A DNA stretch of 64,000 nucleotides from Clostridium_AD sp050717635 (lineage in GTDB: Bacteria; Bacillota; Clostridia; Clostridiales; Clostridiaceae). Below the pieces are notes generated by a model, which did no database searches, had not been told where the DNA came from, and saw only the letters and a program-made list of their open reading frames with translations. The DNA lies in the NCBI RefSeq assembly GCF_050717635.1, contig NZ_JBOITO010000031.1:75230-139229 (forward strand), given 5' to 3'. Position numbers and translations under genes: made by a program. Within the stretch, counting starts at the first letter, position 1; the number at the start of each line of letters is the position of its first letter. This document shows positions 27,601 through 36,601 of this stretch, in pieces.

Positions 27601-30600
27601 AATTACAGATACTGCTTCTTTTATATATACTACTAACGATAATGGATTTGAAGTAAGCTATGGACCAACAAATACAAACACTGTGACACTTATTGCTCCA
27701 ACTGTAACTATTTCAAAAATTGCATCAATTACACAGGGAGAAATAGGAGACGATATTACCTATACAATTACCTATACAGTTCCAAATGGAACTATAGCAT
27801 ATAGCCCTATAATAACCGATACACTACCAGTTGGGCAAACCTATATTGGACCAGCCACAAGGCAAGATACCGCAGGACCAATAGTCCCAGTAGTGCCAGG
27901 TGTTGTAGGACAAATAATAACTTTTCCAACTGATCCTGATATAAATGCAAATGCAGGAACCCGAACACTTGTATATACTTTTGTGGCAAGAATAACTAGT
28001 GCCACCCATAATCCTCCTTTCCAGGAAACTCAAACAAATACAACTAATATTAACTGGGGACGCACCCCAGTTGGAAACAGAGTAAATAGAGCATCAAGTG
28101 TTAGTATTACTGCAAGGACACCTAACATTATTATTTTAAAAGAGCAGAGAAATGTTACAACTGGGGGAAGCTATACCACATCAAATATTTCTGGAATTCC
28201 AACAGATGTTATTTATTACAGATTTACAATAAATTCTAATGGAGCTTCACCTGCTTTTAATATAAATTTGAGTGATATACTAAGTAGTAAAATTTCGTTT
28301 ATTTCAGCTATATCCGGTCCTACGGTAGGCATAATTACGCCTCCACCACCAGGACCAGGTGGAACTTTAACTTGGAATATACCTCAGCTAAACAATGGTT
28401 CTAGTGCAGTTTACGAATTCCAAATAGCTATAAATAGCGGCACTGGTGCTGGTGATAATATACCTGATATTGCAACCTCAACCTATGATTCTAATGATGT
28501 AAATCCAATAACCTATAACCAAAATTCAAATCAGGTAGTTATAGATATACCTTTAATTAATTTCGCAAAAACTTCTCCTACTAGCGTAGCAGCAATAGGA
28601 AGTACAATAAACTATACTTTAACCGTAACAATTCCAAATGGAGTTGCCGTAAACAATTTATCTTTTACAGATGTTATCCCTGCTGGTCAAAATTATGTAC
28701 CAGGAACTTTTGCAGGAATTCCTCCAGCACTGGGAGTACTAATTCCAACACCAAATCAGTTAATTTATACTGATAATTTGCCATCTAGAGTTGGACCATT
28801 AGTTCTAATATATACTTTTGATACAATTGTAATTAGTGGTGTTACAGTACCACCATATACTCAAAATCAACGAAATATAGCGGATGTAACATGGGATATT
28901 ACGCCACTAGGACCTAGTGCAACTGTATCTGATTTTCATGATGTAGAAATACGTACACCATTTATTGTTGCATTAAAGGAGCAGCGGAATGTAACTACTG
29001 GCGGTAGCTTTACTACAGCTCCACTTTTAGGTGTAGCAACTACTGATATAGTTGAGTACAGAATAACCCTTACAAATAATGGAGCAGGAGCTGCCTATAA
29101 TGTAGTTACTACAGATATTTTAGATCCAGCTCTAACTTATAGTGGTTTAACAAGTGTATCTGCTGGAATAGTAACACCTCCTCCTCCTAATGTTAATTGG
29201 ACAATTAACCCTGGCCTAATTATCCCAGGTGGATCTGAAGCTCTTGTGTTCCAAGTTCAAGCAAATGCAGGATATGCACCTGGTACACAAGTAATTGATC
29301 AAACTTCAACACTATATGATACTCTTGATGTAAACCCTACAACATTAGGACCTGTATTATCTAACCAGGTAGCCTTTAACTTCAATAATCTCGAGATTGC
29401 AAAGACCGTAGATAAAAATGCATTATTTATTGGTGATACAGTTAATTACACCGTTGCAGTGACTATTCCTTTTGGTAATATCGCATATAATATTCAACTT
29501 ACAGACACATTTCCACCAGAACAGACCTATAATGATCCTAGCTTAAAAGTGGATGGGGTTGACACCATACCACTATCAGTAAGCCCACTAGTAACGCCTT
29601 TTATTGTTGAAATCGATGCTACTTTAGCTGCAGTAACTGTAATATATACATTTTCTGCAACAGTTAACAGCATAGCTGCAGGACCTCAACAAGCTCAAAT
29701 AGATACTGCAACAGTTAGCTGGACATTAGATCCAGGCGGGCTTATTCCAGGAACGCCTCAGAGCAGTAACGCTACAGTGTTTGTTACAGATAGCGATATT
29801 AGCCTGTTAAAAACACAAAGTAATGATATAGGCGGACCATTTGTTCAAACTAATATTTCAACTTCAGTAGGAAGTATAATATACTATAAACTATCCGTTA
29901 CTAACCCAGGTCCAAATACAATATTTAATGTAGTTGTTACAGATAATTTTAGTCCACTACTACAAATTAATAGTGTTACTCATTCTGTTGGAGCTTCTAT
30001 GGTAGCTTTAAACACATTAACTTGGGATATAGCATCTATTCCAGTGCTAACAACTTATGATATTATAATAGAGGTGTTAGTTTTACCTGGTGGAGGCTCA
30101 GGCAGTACAATACCCAACTTCTTTACAGCCATATTTGATGCAGTAGCTCCACCACCAGAAATTCAATATGGACCAAGAACTTCAAACACTGTTTTAGCAG
30201 ATTTACCTTCTACTCAATTTAGTAAATCCGTTTCTAAAAGCGTCGTAGAGCTTGGTGAAGTTATAACTTATACTTTATCAGTAATTGTGCCAAGTGGAAC
30301 CATAGCCTATAATGTTATAGTTTCTGATACACTACCTGCTGGCCAGAATTATGCAGACAACGCATCTATTGGCGGAAATCCTGTTGTACCAGTGCAAGTA
30401 GGACAGCTTATAACTTTCCCATCACAAACAACTATTGATGCTACCGCCGGAGAGGTTACACTAAACTTTACCTTTGATGCAAGAGTAGTAATGGGGAATG
30501 ATTTACCTCCATATACCCAAATTCAAACTGATAATGCCAATATGACTTATGAAGTAAACCCACAAGGTGATCCTGGTACTCCACTATCAGACACTTTGGA

Positions 30601-33600
30601 TATTACAGTAAAGAGTCCATCATTAGATGTAGTAAAAACTCAAAGTCACGTTACTGTTGGATCTGGCTTAGGATTGGACCCATTTATAGTAAATGTTGGG
30701 GATGTAGTAAGGTATCAGCTGGAAGCAACAAGTTCAGGAGCATCTCCAGCTTATAATGTAGTTATAACAGATGTACTTGGACCTTTTGAAGAATTTGTGG
30801 GAATAGTACTGGTTCCAGCAGGAATAGCAACTTACAACGCTCTCACCCGTACTGTTACCTGGACAATTGATACAATACCTCCTGGCACTATTTATGCTAT
30901 GCAGTTTAATATACAAGTACTTCCAGGAGTTGGAGCAGGTGGTAGCAACACAGATGTTGCTAACTTTATTTATAATAGTAATACAACAACTCCAATTGTA
31001 ATTGGTCCTACAGATACAAATGAAGTAATACAGACTTATCCTGGTATAGATATTGCCAAAACGTCTAATATAAACAATACTGTGGTAGGAAATGTGTTAA
31101 CTTATACAGTTATGCTAACAGTTCCAAATGGAACGATAGCTTATAATGTTCAACTTTCAGATATAATTCCAGTTGGGCAACAGTATAACAACAATGCCAC
31201 CTTGGATGGTGTGCCTATAATTCCTGATTCTGTTATTGGGCAATTAATAACTTTCCCATTAATTCCATTTTCAGATGCTACTAGTGGAGCAATTGTTTAT
31301 ATCTATACCTTTGAAACTCTAGTTGTTTCAGCAAATGTAGATCCTATAACCTTAATTGACATTCAAACTAATACAAGTACTGTAAACTGGTTTATAGATC
31401 CTCAAACTCCAGCTGAACCAGAGAGTGCAATGGCTGAAGTAAATGTTACTGATAGTATAATTGAAATAACTAAACTTCAAAGAAATGTAACAACCGGTGG
31501 AAGTTTCACAGCTTCTAATATAATAGCAAATATAGGGGACGTAATAGAATACAGTCTTACAGTTACAAATACTGGACTCAATACAGTTTATAATATTAAC
31601 ATTACAGATATATTACCAATTGAGTTAACCTTTATTTCACAAGTATCTGTTCCTATAGGAACTTTAGTCCATAGTGGTGCTGTCCTAGGAGGATTCGTTA
31701 CCTGGTCGTTTAGTCCACTAGCTCCAGGTGAAACTGTAACTGCTGTATTTTCAGTAAGCATTGCAGCCCCAATTCTACCAACTGTTGATAATTTTTCTTC
31801 GGGAGATTTTACGCTTACTCCTGATAGTACTATTCCTTTTAAAACAACAGATTCAAATATAGTTACCATAGATGTGCTGTTAATCACAATCGTAAAGACG
31901 GCTAACCCTAGCGTGGCAGCCATCGGAAGCATAATAAATTATACTCTAACTGTAAATATTCCAAGCGGAGTTACTGCCTACAATTTGACGTTCACAGATG
32001 TTATACCTGCTGGTCAAAACTATGTACCATTAAGCTTTGGTGGAACACCTACTCCACTAGGGGTACTAAGTGCAACACCAAATCAGTTGATATATACAGA
32101 TTCTGAAGGCTCTAGGGTGGGACCTTTAACTCTTATCTATACCTTTAGTACAACTGTAATCACTGGGACTACAGTACCACCATATACAGAAGTACAACGA
32201 AATATAGCGGATTTACAATGGGGTATAACACCTATTGGTCCTCTTGGAACAGCATCTACTTTTGCAGATGTAACTATAAATTCACCGCATATCAATGCAT
32301 TAAAACAGCAACGACTGTTACCATCAGGTATCTTTACAACAGCTCCACTTTTAGGTATAGCAACTACTGATGTGGTAGAATACCGAATAACTCTTACAAA
32401 TGTTGGAGCAGCTGATGCATACAATGTAGTTACTACAGATGTTTTAGATGCTACTCTAACTTATCTTGGTTTAACAAGCGTATCTGCTGGAGTGGTAACC
32501 CCTCCTCCACCAGGACCAGGCGGTACAGTTAATTGGACTATTAATCCTGGCCCAATTGTCCAAGGAGGATCCGAAATTCTTGTATTCCAAGTTACAGTTA
32601 ATGCAGGATATGCACCTGGTACACAAGTAATTGATCAATCTTCAACTTTATTTGATACTCTTGATACTAACCCTACAACCTTAGGACCTTCATTATCTAA
32701 CCATGTAGCATTTAACTTCAATAATCCTGAAATTCTAAAGACAGTAGATAAAAATGCAGTATTTATTGGTGATATTGTTAATTACACCGTAGAAGTAACT
32801 ATTCCTTTTGGAAATATCGCATATAATGTTCAGCTTACAGATGTGTTCCCTGTAGAGCAGACCTATTTTGATCCTAGTTTGAAAGTAGACGGTGTTGACA
32901 CGATCCCACTATCAACAAGTCCTTTGGTAACACCTTTAATACCAATCATCGATGCTACTTTAGCTGCAGTAACTGTAATCTACACGTTTTCTGCAACTGT
33001 TAACAGCATAGCATCAGGACCTCAACAGGCTCAGATAGATACTGCAACAGTTAGTTGGACATTAGATCCAGGCGGGCTTGATCCAGGAACGCCACAGAGT
33101 AGTGAGGTTACAGTGTATGTTACAGATAGCGATATTACTGTAGTAAAAACACAAAGTAATGATCTAGGCGGACCATTTGTTCAAACTGAAATTCCAACCT
33201 CTGTCGGAAATTTAATTTACTATAAACTATCCGTTGCAAACCCAGGCACAAATACAATATTTAATGTAGTTGTTACCGATATTTTTAATCCACTTCTACA
33301 AATAATTAGTGTTACTCATTCTGTTGGAGCTACATTAGTAACTTTCAATACATTAACTTGGGAAATAGCATCTATTCCAAGTTTAACAACTTATGAAGCT
33401 ATAGTAGAGGTGTTAGTTTTACCTGGTGGAGGCTCACAGAGTAAAATTCCTAATTTCTTTACAGCAGTATTTGATGCTGTAGCTCCACCACCAGAAATTG
33501 AATATGGACCAAGAACTTCTAACACTGTCTTAGCAGATTTACCTTCACTGCAATTTAATAAAACAGTTTCTAGCGGTAATGTGGAGCTAGGGGAAATTAT

Positions 33601-34480
33601 AACTTATACCTTAGCAGTAACTGTACCAAATGGAACACTAGCCTATAATGTATTAGTTTCAGATATATTGCCAATAGGGCAAGAGTATAACGATAATGCC
33701 ACATTAAATGGTGTCCCTATAATTCCTGATTCTATTATCGGCCAGATAATAACTTTCCCTGTAATACCATTTGCAGATGCTACTATGGGTGCAGTCAATT
33801 TTATATATACTTTTGAAGCTCAGATAATCTCTGCAAATGTTGACCCTGTAACACTTATTGATCAGCAGATTAATGAAAGTACTGTAACCTGGTTTATAGA
33901 CCCACAAACTCCTGCAGTACCTGTAAGCTCAACGGCTGTAGTAAATATTACTGATAGCTTAATCCGTATAACTAAACTTCAGAGAAATGTATCTTCCAGT
34001 GGAAGCATTACAGATATGCCAATAATCGCAACTATAGGAGATGTAATAGAATATAGTCTTACCGTAACAAATATGGGCACTAACACTGTTTATAATCTAA
34101 ACATTACAGATTTATTATCAAATGATTTAGCCTTTATTTCCCCAATATCTGTCCCTATAGGGACCTTGATTCATAGTGGAAGTCCCTTTGGTGGCCTGGT
34201 TACCTGGTCATTTAGTCCACTAGCTCCTGGCAATTCGTTAACTGCTGTATTTTCAGTAACTGTTGTAAACAAAACTTCCTTAACCATTAATAATTTTTCA
34301 TCCGGGGATTTTACGCTTACACCTACTGGCACTATTAATTTTAAAATAATAGATTCAAATGTAGTCACAGTTAACTTCACACCATATATACAGCTTAAAG
34401 GATGTATAACAGCTATTGTATTTGCTAAATGTAATAATGAACCTTATTGCCCATGCCAATACTCTAATGATAAAAATTAA
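24662..34480 (+). CDS. Giant DUF11-repeat protein, nine alternating A/B module pairs
   Basis: 3272 aa. It begins MPISTSDFTASISPNP with no signal peptide and has no LPXTG, SLH or membrane segment. Residues ~1-735 hold about five divergent beta-sandwich modules. From ~735 to ~3235 two module types strictly alternate. Type A reads G-(D/E/S)-x-(I/V)-x-Y-T with PNGTIAYNV and (S/T)DxLPxGQxY. Type B reads GDVIEYxLTVTNxGxxxxYNVxxTDIL. I count nine of each, about 278 aa per A/B pair. Such DUF11 modules are known as stalk repeats in surface proteins. The C terminus carries four cysteines (GCITAIVFAKCNNEPYCPCQ), suitable for anchoring by disulfides. Ribosome binding site GAGGTGAT. Co-transcribed with the DUF3343 gene under a sigma-K-like box. 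I infer a spore-surface fibre assembled from the mother cell. Antisense ORFs inside are shadows. Confidence 0.85.
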   Translation: MPISTSDFTASISPNPISVVIGMTSNINLSFSNTSLIERGYNLTTVLTLPDGVSYSGGLIPPTSIVDGPGGTLILTWINIKDLAPNEIGYILGVTLKADEYFRVSGLPVPFDIPLVSVDLEGTVDTLPRGNDDPGNVKITKNDSANFIPLRYSLTKSAPGKIPKGAGLLIPPTSPLWPYQYTLTIMNNSLLPSTVTLIDNLPNGVRYLGGLSVVGPDSVTLSTPTVTIPSIGPGCQNFVTIDWGSVLLSPSSENIIVFNAAVWDNYTVGCVENSGSKIPHMAALQNVSTLNGLSGPVQGIATTNAMDTTIDKSASPSPVTDVAVTNNYTLTYRINQYDNVENVIITDTISDGQTYNVGSASLIPVNPNPPRNIDGTTTLSWNLGTLTTGTTGSITFDTTTSTNYFSGEPVVAADGLSNDVIINGINQTTLTPTPDSSSASLEIIVSSIVKELIGYFYKDGSPKTINVAAPYDRVEFKITYSAVGITAEQRDIEIDEYAPPNMGPLTALLPVTYGGTLGTGPFPLVTVAPNGLRWTLGTVPGNTLWTADFTIPVQNIDFVGTSNNLAKLAGINTDGFAYSRRDQVEVDFGHPNITFAKTVAGPDVNAIKAGETYTYSITISNPQNLEGNVTDAFEMDLTDIIPTGLTYTGTSSVTGTGTFTTPVFVGQNVSMTILKLAPDESLTLNYDVLITPLVASGQSYINSAELPRPYSQPDRSYQFPGLPFTDSTTLKALGVTMTKLVSPPSAKIGDSVTYLLQVTVPLGTTAYNVQVVDTFPIATQTYLGNATVDGNPVLPLVALGTVTFPTIPSVDATAAAVTILYAFDVRVVNGTQVPPYIENQTDNATVNWDLDNIGTPAVPFSTSAILQVRTPNLVGTKQQRNATTGGTFTSGNVNYSIGDIIEYRITLNNTGAEAAYNSVLTDILNPLLSFVPGFITIPVGTTASFAPNTVTWNIPLLLAGNNTTILFGVTTLAGIGSDGRITDTASFIYTTNDNGFEVSYGPTNTNTVTLIAPTVTISKIASITQGEIGDDITYTITYTVPNGTIAYSPIITDTLPVGQTYIGPATRQDTAGPIVPVVPGVVGQIITFPTDPDINANAGTRTLVYTFVARITSATHNPPFQETQTNTTNINWGRTPVGNRVNRASSVSITARTPNIIILKEQRNVTTGGSYTTSNISGIPTDVIYYRFTINSNGASPAFNINLSDILSSKISFISAISGPTVGIITPPPPGPGGTLTWNIPQLNNGSSAVYEFQIAINSGTGAGDNIPDIATSTYDSNDVNPITYNQNSNQVVIDIPLINFAKTSPTSVAAIGSTINYTLTVTIPNGVAVNNLSFTDVIPAGQNYVPGTFAGIPPALGVLIPTPNQLIYTDNLPSRVGPLVLIYTFDTIVISGVTVPPYTQNQRNIADVTWDITPLGPSATVSDFHDVEIRTPFIVALKEQRNVTTGGSFTTAPLLGVATTDIVEYRITLTNNGAGAAYNVVTTDILDPALTYSGLTSVSAGIVTPPPPNVNWTINPGLIIPGGSEALVFQVQANAGYAPGTQVIDQTSTLYDTLDVNPTTLGPVLSNQVAFNFNNLEIAKTVDKNALFIGDTVNYTVAVTIPFGNIAYNIQLTDTFPPEQTYNDPSLKVDGVDTIPLSVSPLVTPFIVEIDATLAAVTVIYTFSATVNSIAAGPQQAQIDTATVSWTLDPGGLIPGTPQSSNATVFVTDSDISLLKTQSNDIGGPFVQTNISTSVGSIIYYKLSVTNPGPNTIFNVVVTDNFSPLLQINSVTHSVGASMVALNTLTWDIASIPVLTTYDIIIEVLVLPGGGSGSTIPNFFTAIFDAVAPPPEIQYGPRTSNTVLADLPSTQFSKSVSKSVVELGEVITYTLSVIVPSGTIAYNVIVSDTLPAGQNYADNASIGGNPVVPVQVGQLITFPSQTTIDATAGEVTLNFTFDARVVMGNDLPPYTQIQTDNANMTYEVNPQGDPGTPLSDTLDITVKSPSLDVVKTQSHVTVGSGLGLDPFIVNVGDVVRYQLEATSSGASPAYNVVITDVLGPFEEFVGIVLVPAGIATYNALTRTVTWTIDTIPPGTIYAMQFNIQVLPGVGAGGSNTDVANFIYNSNTTTPIVIGPTDTNEVIQTYPGIDIAKTSNINNTVVGNVLTYTVMLTVPNGTIAYNVQLSDIIPVGQQYNNNATLDGVPIIPDSVIGQLITFPLIPFSDATSGAIVYIYTFETLVVSANVDPITLIDIQTNTSTVNWFIDPQTPAEPESAMAEVNVTDSIIEITKLQRNVTTGGSFTASNIIANIGDVIEYSLTVTNTGLNTVYNINITDILPIELTFISQVSVPIGTLVHSGAVLGGFVTWSFSPLAPGETVTAVFSVSIAAPILPTVDNFSSGDFTLTPDSTIPFKTTDSNIVTIDVLLITIVKTANPSVAAIGSIINYTLTVNIPSGVTAYNLTFTDVIPAGQNYVPLSFGGTPTPLGVLSATPNQLIYTDSEGSRVGPLTLIYTFSTTVITGTTVPPYTEVQRNIADLQWGITPIGPLGTASTFADVTINSPHINALKQQRLLPSGIFTTAPLLGIATTDVVEYRITLTNVGAADAYNVVTTDVLDATLTYLGLTSVSAGVVTPPPPGPGGTVNWTINPGPIVQGGSEILVFQVTVNAGYAPGTQVIDQSSTLFDTLDTNPTTLGPSLSNHVAFNFNNPEILKTVDKNAVFIGDIVNYTVEVTIPFGNIAYNVQLTDVFPVEQTYFDPSLKVDGVDTIPLSTSPLVTPLIPIIDATLAAVTVIYTFSATVNSIASGPQQAQIDTATVSWTLDPGGLDPGTPQSSEVTVYVTDSDITVVKTQSNDLGGPFVQTEIPTSVGNLIYYKLSVANPGTNTIFNVVVTDIFNPLLQIISVTHSVGATLVTFNTLTWEIASIPSLTTYEAIVEVLVLPGGGSQSKIPNFFTAVFDAVAPPPEIEYGPRTSNTVLADLPSLQFNKTVSSGNVELGEIITYTLAVTVPNGTLAYNVLVSDILPIGQEYNDNATLNGVPIIPDSIIGQIITFPVIPFADATMGAVNFIYTFEAQIISANVDPVTLIDQQINESTVTWFIDPQTPAVPVSSTAVVNITDSLIRITKLQRNVSSSGSITDMPIIATIGDVIEYSLTVTNMGTNTVYNLNITDLLSNDLAFISPISVPIGTLIHSGSPFGGLVTWSFSPLAPGNSLTAVFSVTVVNKTSLTINNFSSGDFTLTPTGTINFKIIDSNVVTVNFTPYIQLKGCITAIVFAKCNNEPYCPCQYSNDKN
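26870..34370 (+). repeat. ~834-bp A/B module repeat, nine units, with later block duplications
   Basis: Units of about 834 bases. DNA from ~28570-30250 resembles ~31900-33580 at an offset of ~3336 (four units). DNA from ~31180-31870 resembles ~33680-34370 at an offset of ~2502 (three units). The last A module starts like A5 and ends like A6, so it is a recombinant. Confidence 0.8.
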
Positions 34481-34548
34481 CTAACTCTACAATCAAAACC
34501 AAGCATACTAATATAACCAGAATTATATCTCATATTAAACAAAATAAA

Positions 34549-34580
34549 TTGAGGTTGCTTACTTTTGTAAACAACCTCAA
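34549..34580 (+). terminator. Terminator after the DUF11 gene
   Basis: TTGAGGTTG pairs with CAACCTCAA around a 14-base loop, 69 bases after the stop; the tail is TAATCAAAAT. Confidence 0.7.
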
Positions 34581-34625
34581 TAATCAAAATAAATTAACTA
34601 ATGAATTAACAATATTTAATCAGTA

Positions 34626-34651
34626 ACAACCTATTTTTAATATCATATTAT
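34626..34651 (+). promoter_or_regulatory. Sigma-K-like promoter box for the 159-aa gene
   Basis: AC at 34626-34627, 16 bases, CATATTAT at 34644-34651, 43 bases before the ATG. Confidence 0.55.
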
Positions 34652-34694
34652 GTAATGGACAAATTCATATTTAATTAAAAAGGAGAAGATGTAT

Positions 34695-35174
34695 ATGTCA
34701 AATCCTCTTACATTTAATAATTGTATAGCACCAGCAATTAAAAATACAACAGTAGATAATTTAACAATTTTAACCGCAGATGAAACTACACTTGCAAGCT
34801 TAACCTTAAACGTTAACAATATTGGAGATAAGGTATATTTCTCAGCTGATATAACATTTATTTTTGTTAATTTCCTTCCTGAAATGATCCCTGCAGACTA
34901 TTTAACATTTAGAGTTTACAGGGGTACCACTTTAATATTTGAAAAAGAAATATACTGTTCTAATCATGCTATATTATTAGAAGGACCTAGTCTTGAATAT
35001 GTATATGAACCAACTGAAGCAAATTTCTTCTGCGTTGATACTCCTACTTTCCCAATCTGTGATTGCCCTAAACAAGTAACCTATAATTTAACTGTCCAAT
35101 CAACAATGACTGACACTTATACAATAACTCCAAACAATAGTACAAGTACCTTTATTATAGTTGAAGTCAAATAA
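34695..35174 (+). CDS. Unrecognised 159-aa beta-rich protein of the spore locus
   Basis: I do not recognise a family. ATG at 34695 is chosen over 34689 because AGGAG is 9 bases away rather than 3. There is no signal peptide. The sequence alternates short hydrophobic strands (LTILTADETTLASLTLNVNN, VYFSADITFIFVNF, LTFRVYRGTTLIFEKEI), typical of a beta-sandwich, with a Cys cluster FFCVDTPTFPICDCPKQ near residue 120. It has its own sigma-K-like box and terminators on both sides, so it is a single-gene unit. Being last in the run of spore-type genes, it is probably a small coat or exosporium component (inference). Confidence 0.6.
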   Translation: MSNPLTFNNCIAPAIKNTTVDNLTILTADETTLASLTLNVNNIGDKVYFSADITFIFVNFLPEMIPADYLTFRVYRGTTLIFEKEIYCSNHAILLEGPSLEYVYEPTEANFFCVDTPTFPICDCPKQVTYNLTVQSTMTDTYTITPNNSTSTFIIVEVK

Positions 35175-35225
35175 TACCATGGTGCCACCCACGTGGCAAG
35201 TGGCAAAAGTGACAAGCTCTGTTAA

Positions 35226-35276
35226 GTAGAAAAGACTGTAGCAAATTTATTTTAAATTTGCTACAGTCTTTTCTAC
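35226..35276. terminator. Perfect 24-bp inverted repeat, bidirectional terminator
   Basis: GTAGAAAAGACTGTAGCAAA and four more bases pair perfectly with their complement ending in TTTTCTAC, around a 3-base loop, between two convergent units. Near-identical GGTGCCACCCAC (35190) and GGTGCTACCCAC (35277) flank it. The stem is longer than other terminators here. Confidence 0.75.
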
Positions 35277-35314
35277 GGTGCTACCCACATAATAATTGGG
35301 CGGCAATATGTTTT

Positions 35315-36589
35315 TTATTTTACAACAACTGATACTCCATCTGGTATTACTGTGATTTTTGCATCATTTCCCTTTATCTCAAGAGCTCTTTTAAGAGCTT
35401 CCTCAAAGGTAAATGCATGCTGCATATGCATACTCACAATCATTTCAGGGGCACACATATCTGTAACAAAAATTACAGTATGTTTGTCCAATATGCGGGC
35501 AAGAATCTGAAATTCCCATTGATCTGGCGCCGTATCATTTCTTCCTACTTTGATTACCCTATCAAGAACTTCCCTTGGGCTACTTGCATTTGCTATATTG
35601 TCATAGAAGGACTGACCACCATGTCCATCATTACAAGCAGACACCATGATTATAACTCCACCATCATTGCAAGTCGCTTCTGCTGCAGTCATGCCCTTAA
35701 CAGACTGATATATGTTTTGATCAAGAGGATAACCTCCATTAGTTGAAATGGCAATATCCGCTTTTACAGCCTTCACAGAAGCAAGTTCCATTACAAACTT
35801 ACATCCTTCTAAGTGGGCGAGCTCACTATCTCCTGCAAATGCTTTTATAACATTTTTTTCACTGTCAATAACAACATTTAATATAAATGCAAGCTTTGCC
35901 TGTTTTGCAGCATATAACATGTCCCTATGAAGCGGGTTATTTTCAAGAACTCCAGATCTAGCGTACTCACTTGCTATAAATTCTGAGCAATGATTTGCCA
36001 TAACCGTCTTCGCTGATGCCACTCCTGGAAGGACACTCTTTCGTCCTCCAGAAAATCCTGCAAAGAAATGTGGTTCTATAAATCCTTCCGAAATTAAAAG
36101 TTCTGCTTCCATTGCTAGTTTGTTTAGGAGTAGTTCTCCACCTGAGGGAAGAATTCCTACACTTGCCATGCTACTATAATCCTCTGATACATGATTTATT
36201 ATAACCTCATTATCTACAATTTCCTGTCCAAATTTACTTATCATTTCTTCTCTTGTAGTAGGCCTATGAAAACCAGTAGCAATTAATATTGTTATTTTAA
36301 TTTCAGGGTTAACACTTCTAATTCTACTAAGAAGAATTGGAAGTGTTACCTTACTAGGTACAGGTCTTGTGTGGTCACTAGTTATTAGCACCATATTTTT
36401 TTTACCCTTTACTAGCTCTTCAAGCTTTGGACTTCCAATAGGACTATCCAGTGCCTTATTTACTATTTCCTCCTGGGTGCCTTCTGCACTATATGCATGA
36501 GCTTTCGATTCGAGTATTGCCACCAAATTATTATCTGGTATTTCAATTTCCAAAAACCGTTTTGAATATGGAATTTTAATTTGAGTCAT
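35315..36589 (-). CDS. larA: Lactate racemase, LarA family (nickel-pincer enzyme)
   Basis: 424 aa. Interconverts D- and L-lactate in the cytoplasm using the nickel pincer nucleotide cofactor. Seen: LITSDHTRPVPS, ILIATGFHRPTTREEM, and SEGFIEPHFFAGFSGGRK followed by SVLPG and VMANHCSEF. These carry the His residues and the lysine that family knowledge links to catalysis and cofactor attachment. ATG at 36589 follows GGAGG. larB, larC and larE for cofactor assembly are not in the window. Last gene of the lactate operon, 12 bases after the permease. It would let the L- or D-specific dehydrogenase use both isomers. Other DUF2088 racemases act on other 2-hydroxyacids, but the context argues for lactate. 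Confidence 0.9.
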   Translation of the reverse strand: MTQIKIPYSKRFLEIEIPDNNLVAILESKAHAYSAEGTQEEIVNKALDSPIGSPKLEELVKGKKNMVLITSDHTRPVPSKVTLPILLSRIRSVNPEIKITILIATGFHRPTTREEMISKFGQEIVDNEVIINHVSEDYSSMASVGILPSGGELLLNKLAMEAELLISEGFIEPHFFAGFSGGRKSVLPGVASAKTVMANHCSEFIASEYARSGVLENNPLHRDMLYAAKQAKLAFILNVVIDSEKNVIKAFAGDSELAHLEGCKFVMELASVKAVKADIAISTNGGYPLDQNIYQSVKGMTAAEATCNDGGVIIMVSACNDGHGGQSFYDNIANASSPREVLDRVIKVGRNDTAPDQWEFQILARILDKHTVIFVTDMCAPEMIVSMHMQHAFTFEEALKRALEIKGNDAKITVIPDGVSVVVK

Positions 36590-36601
36590 CTAAATTCCTC
36601 C

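Noticed and set aside
24823..34380. Several 60-114-codon minus-strand frames inside the DUF11 gene
   Set aside because: They recur with the module repeats and have no start signals.
34689..34694. Start of the 159-aa gene at 34689
   Set aside because: Only 3 bases from AGGAG; the next ATG has normal spacing.
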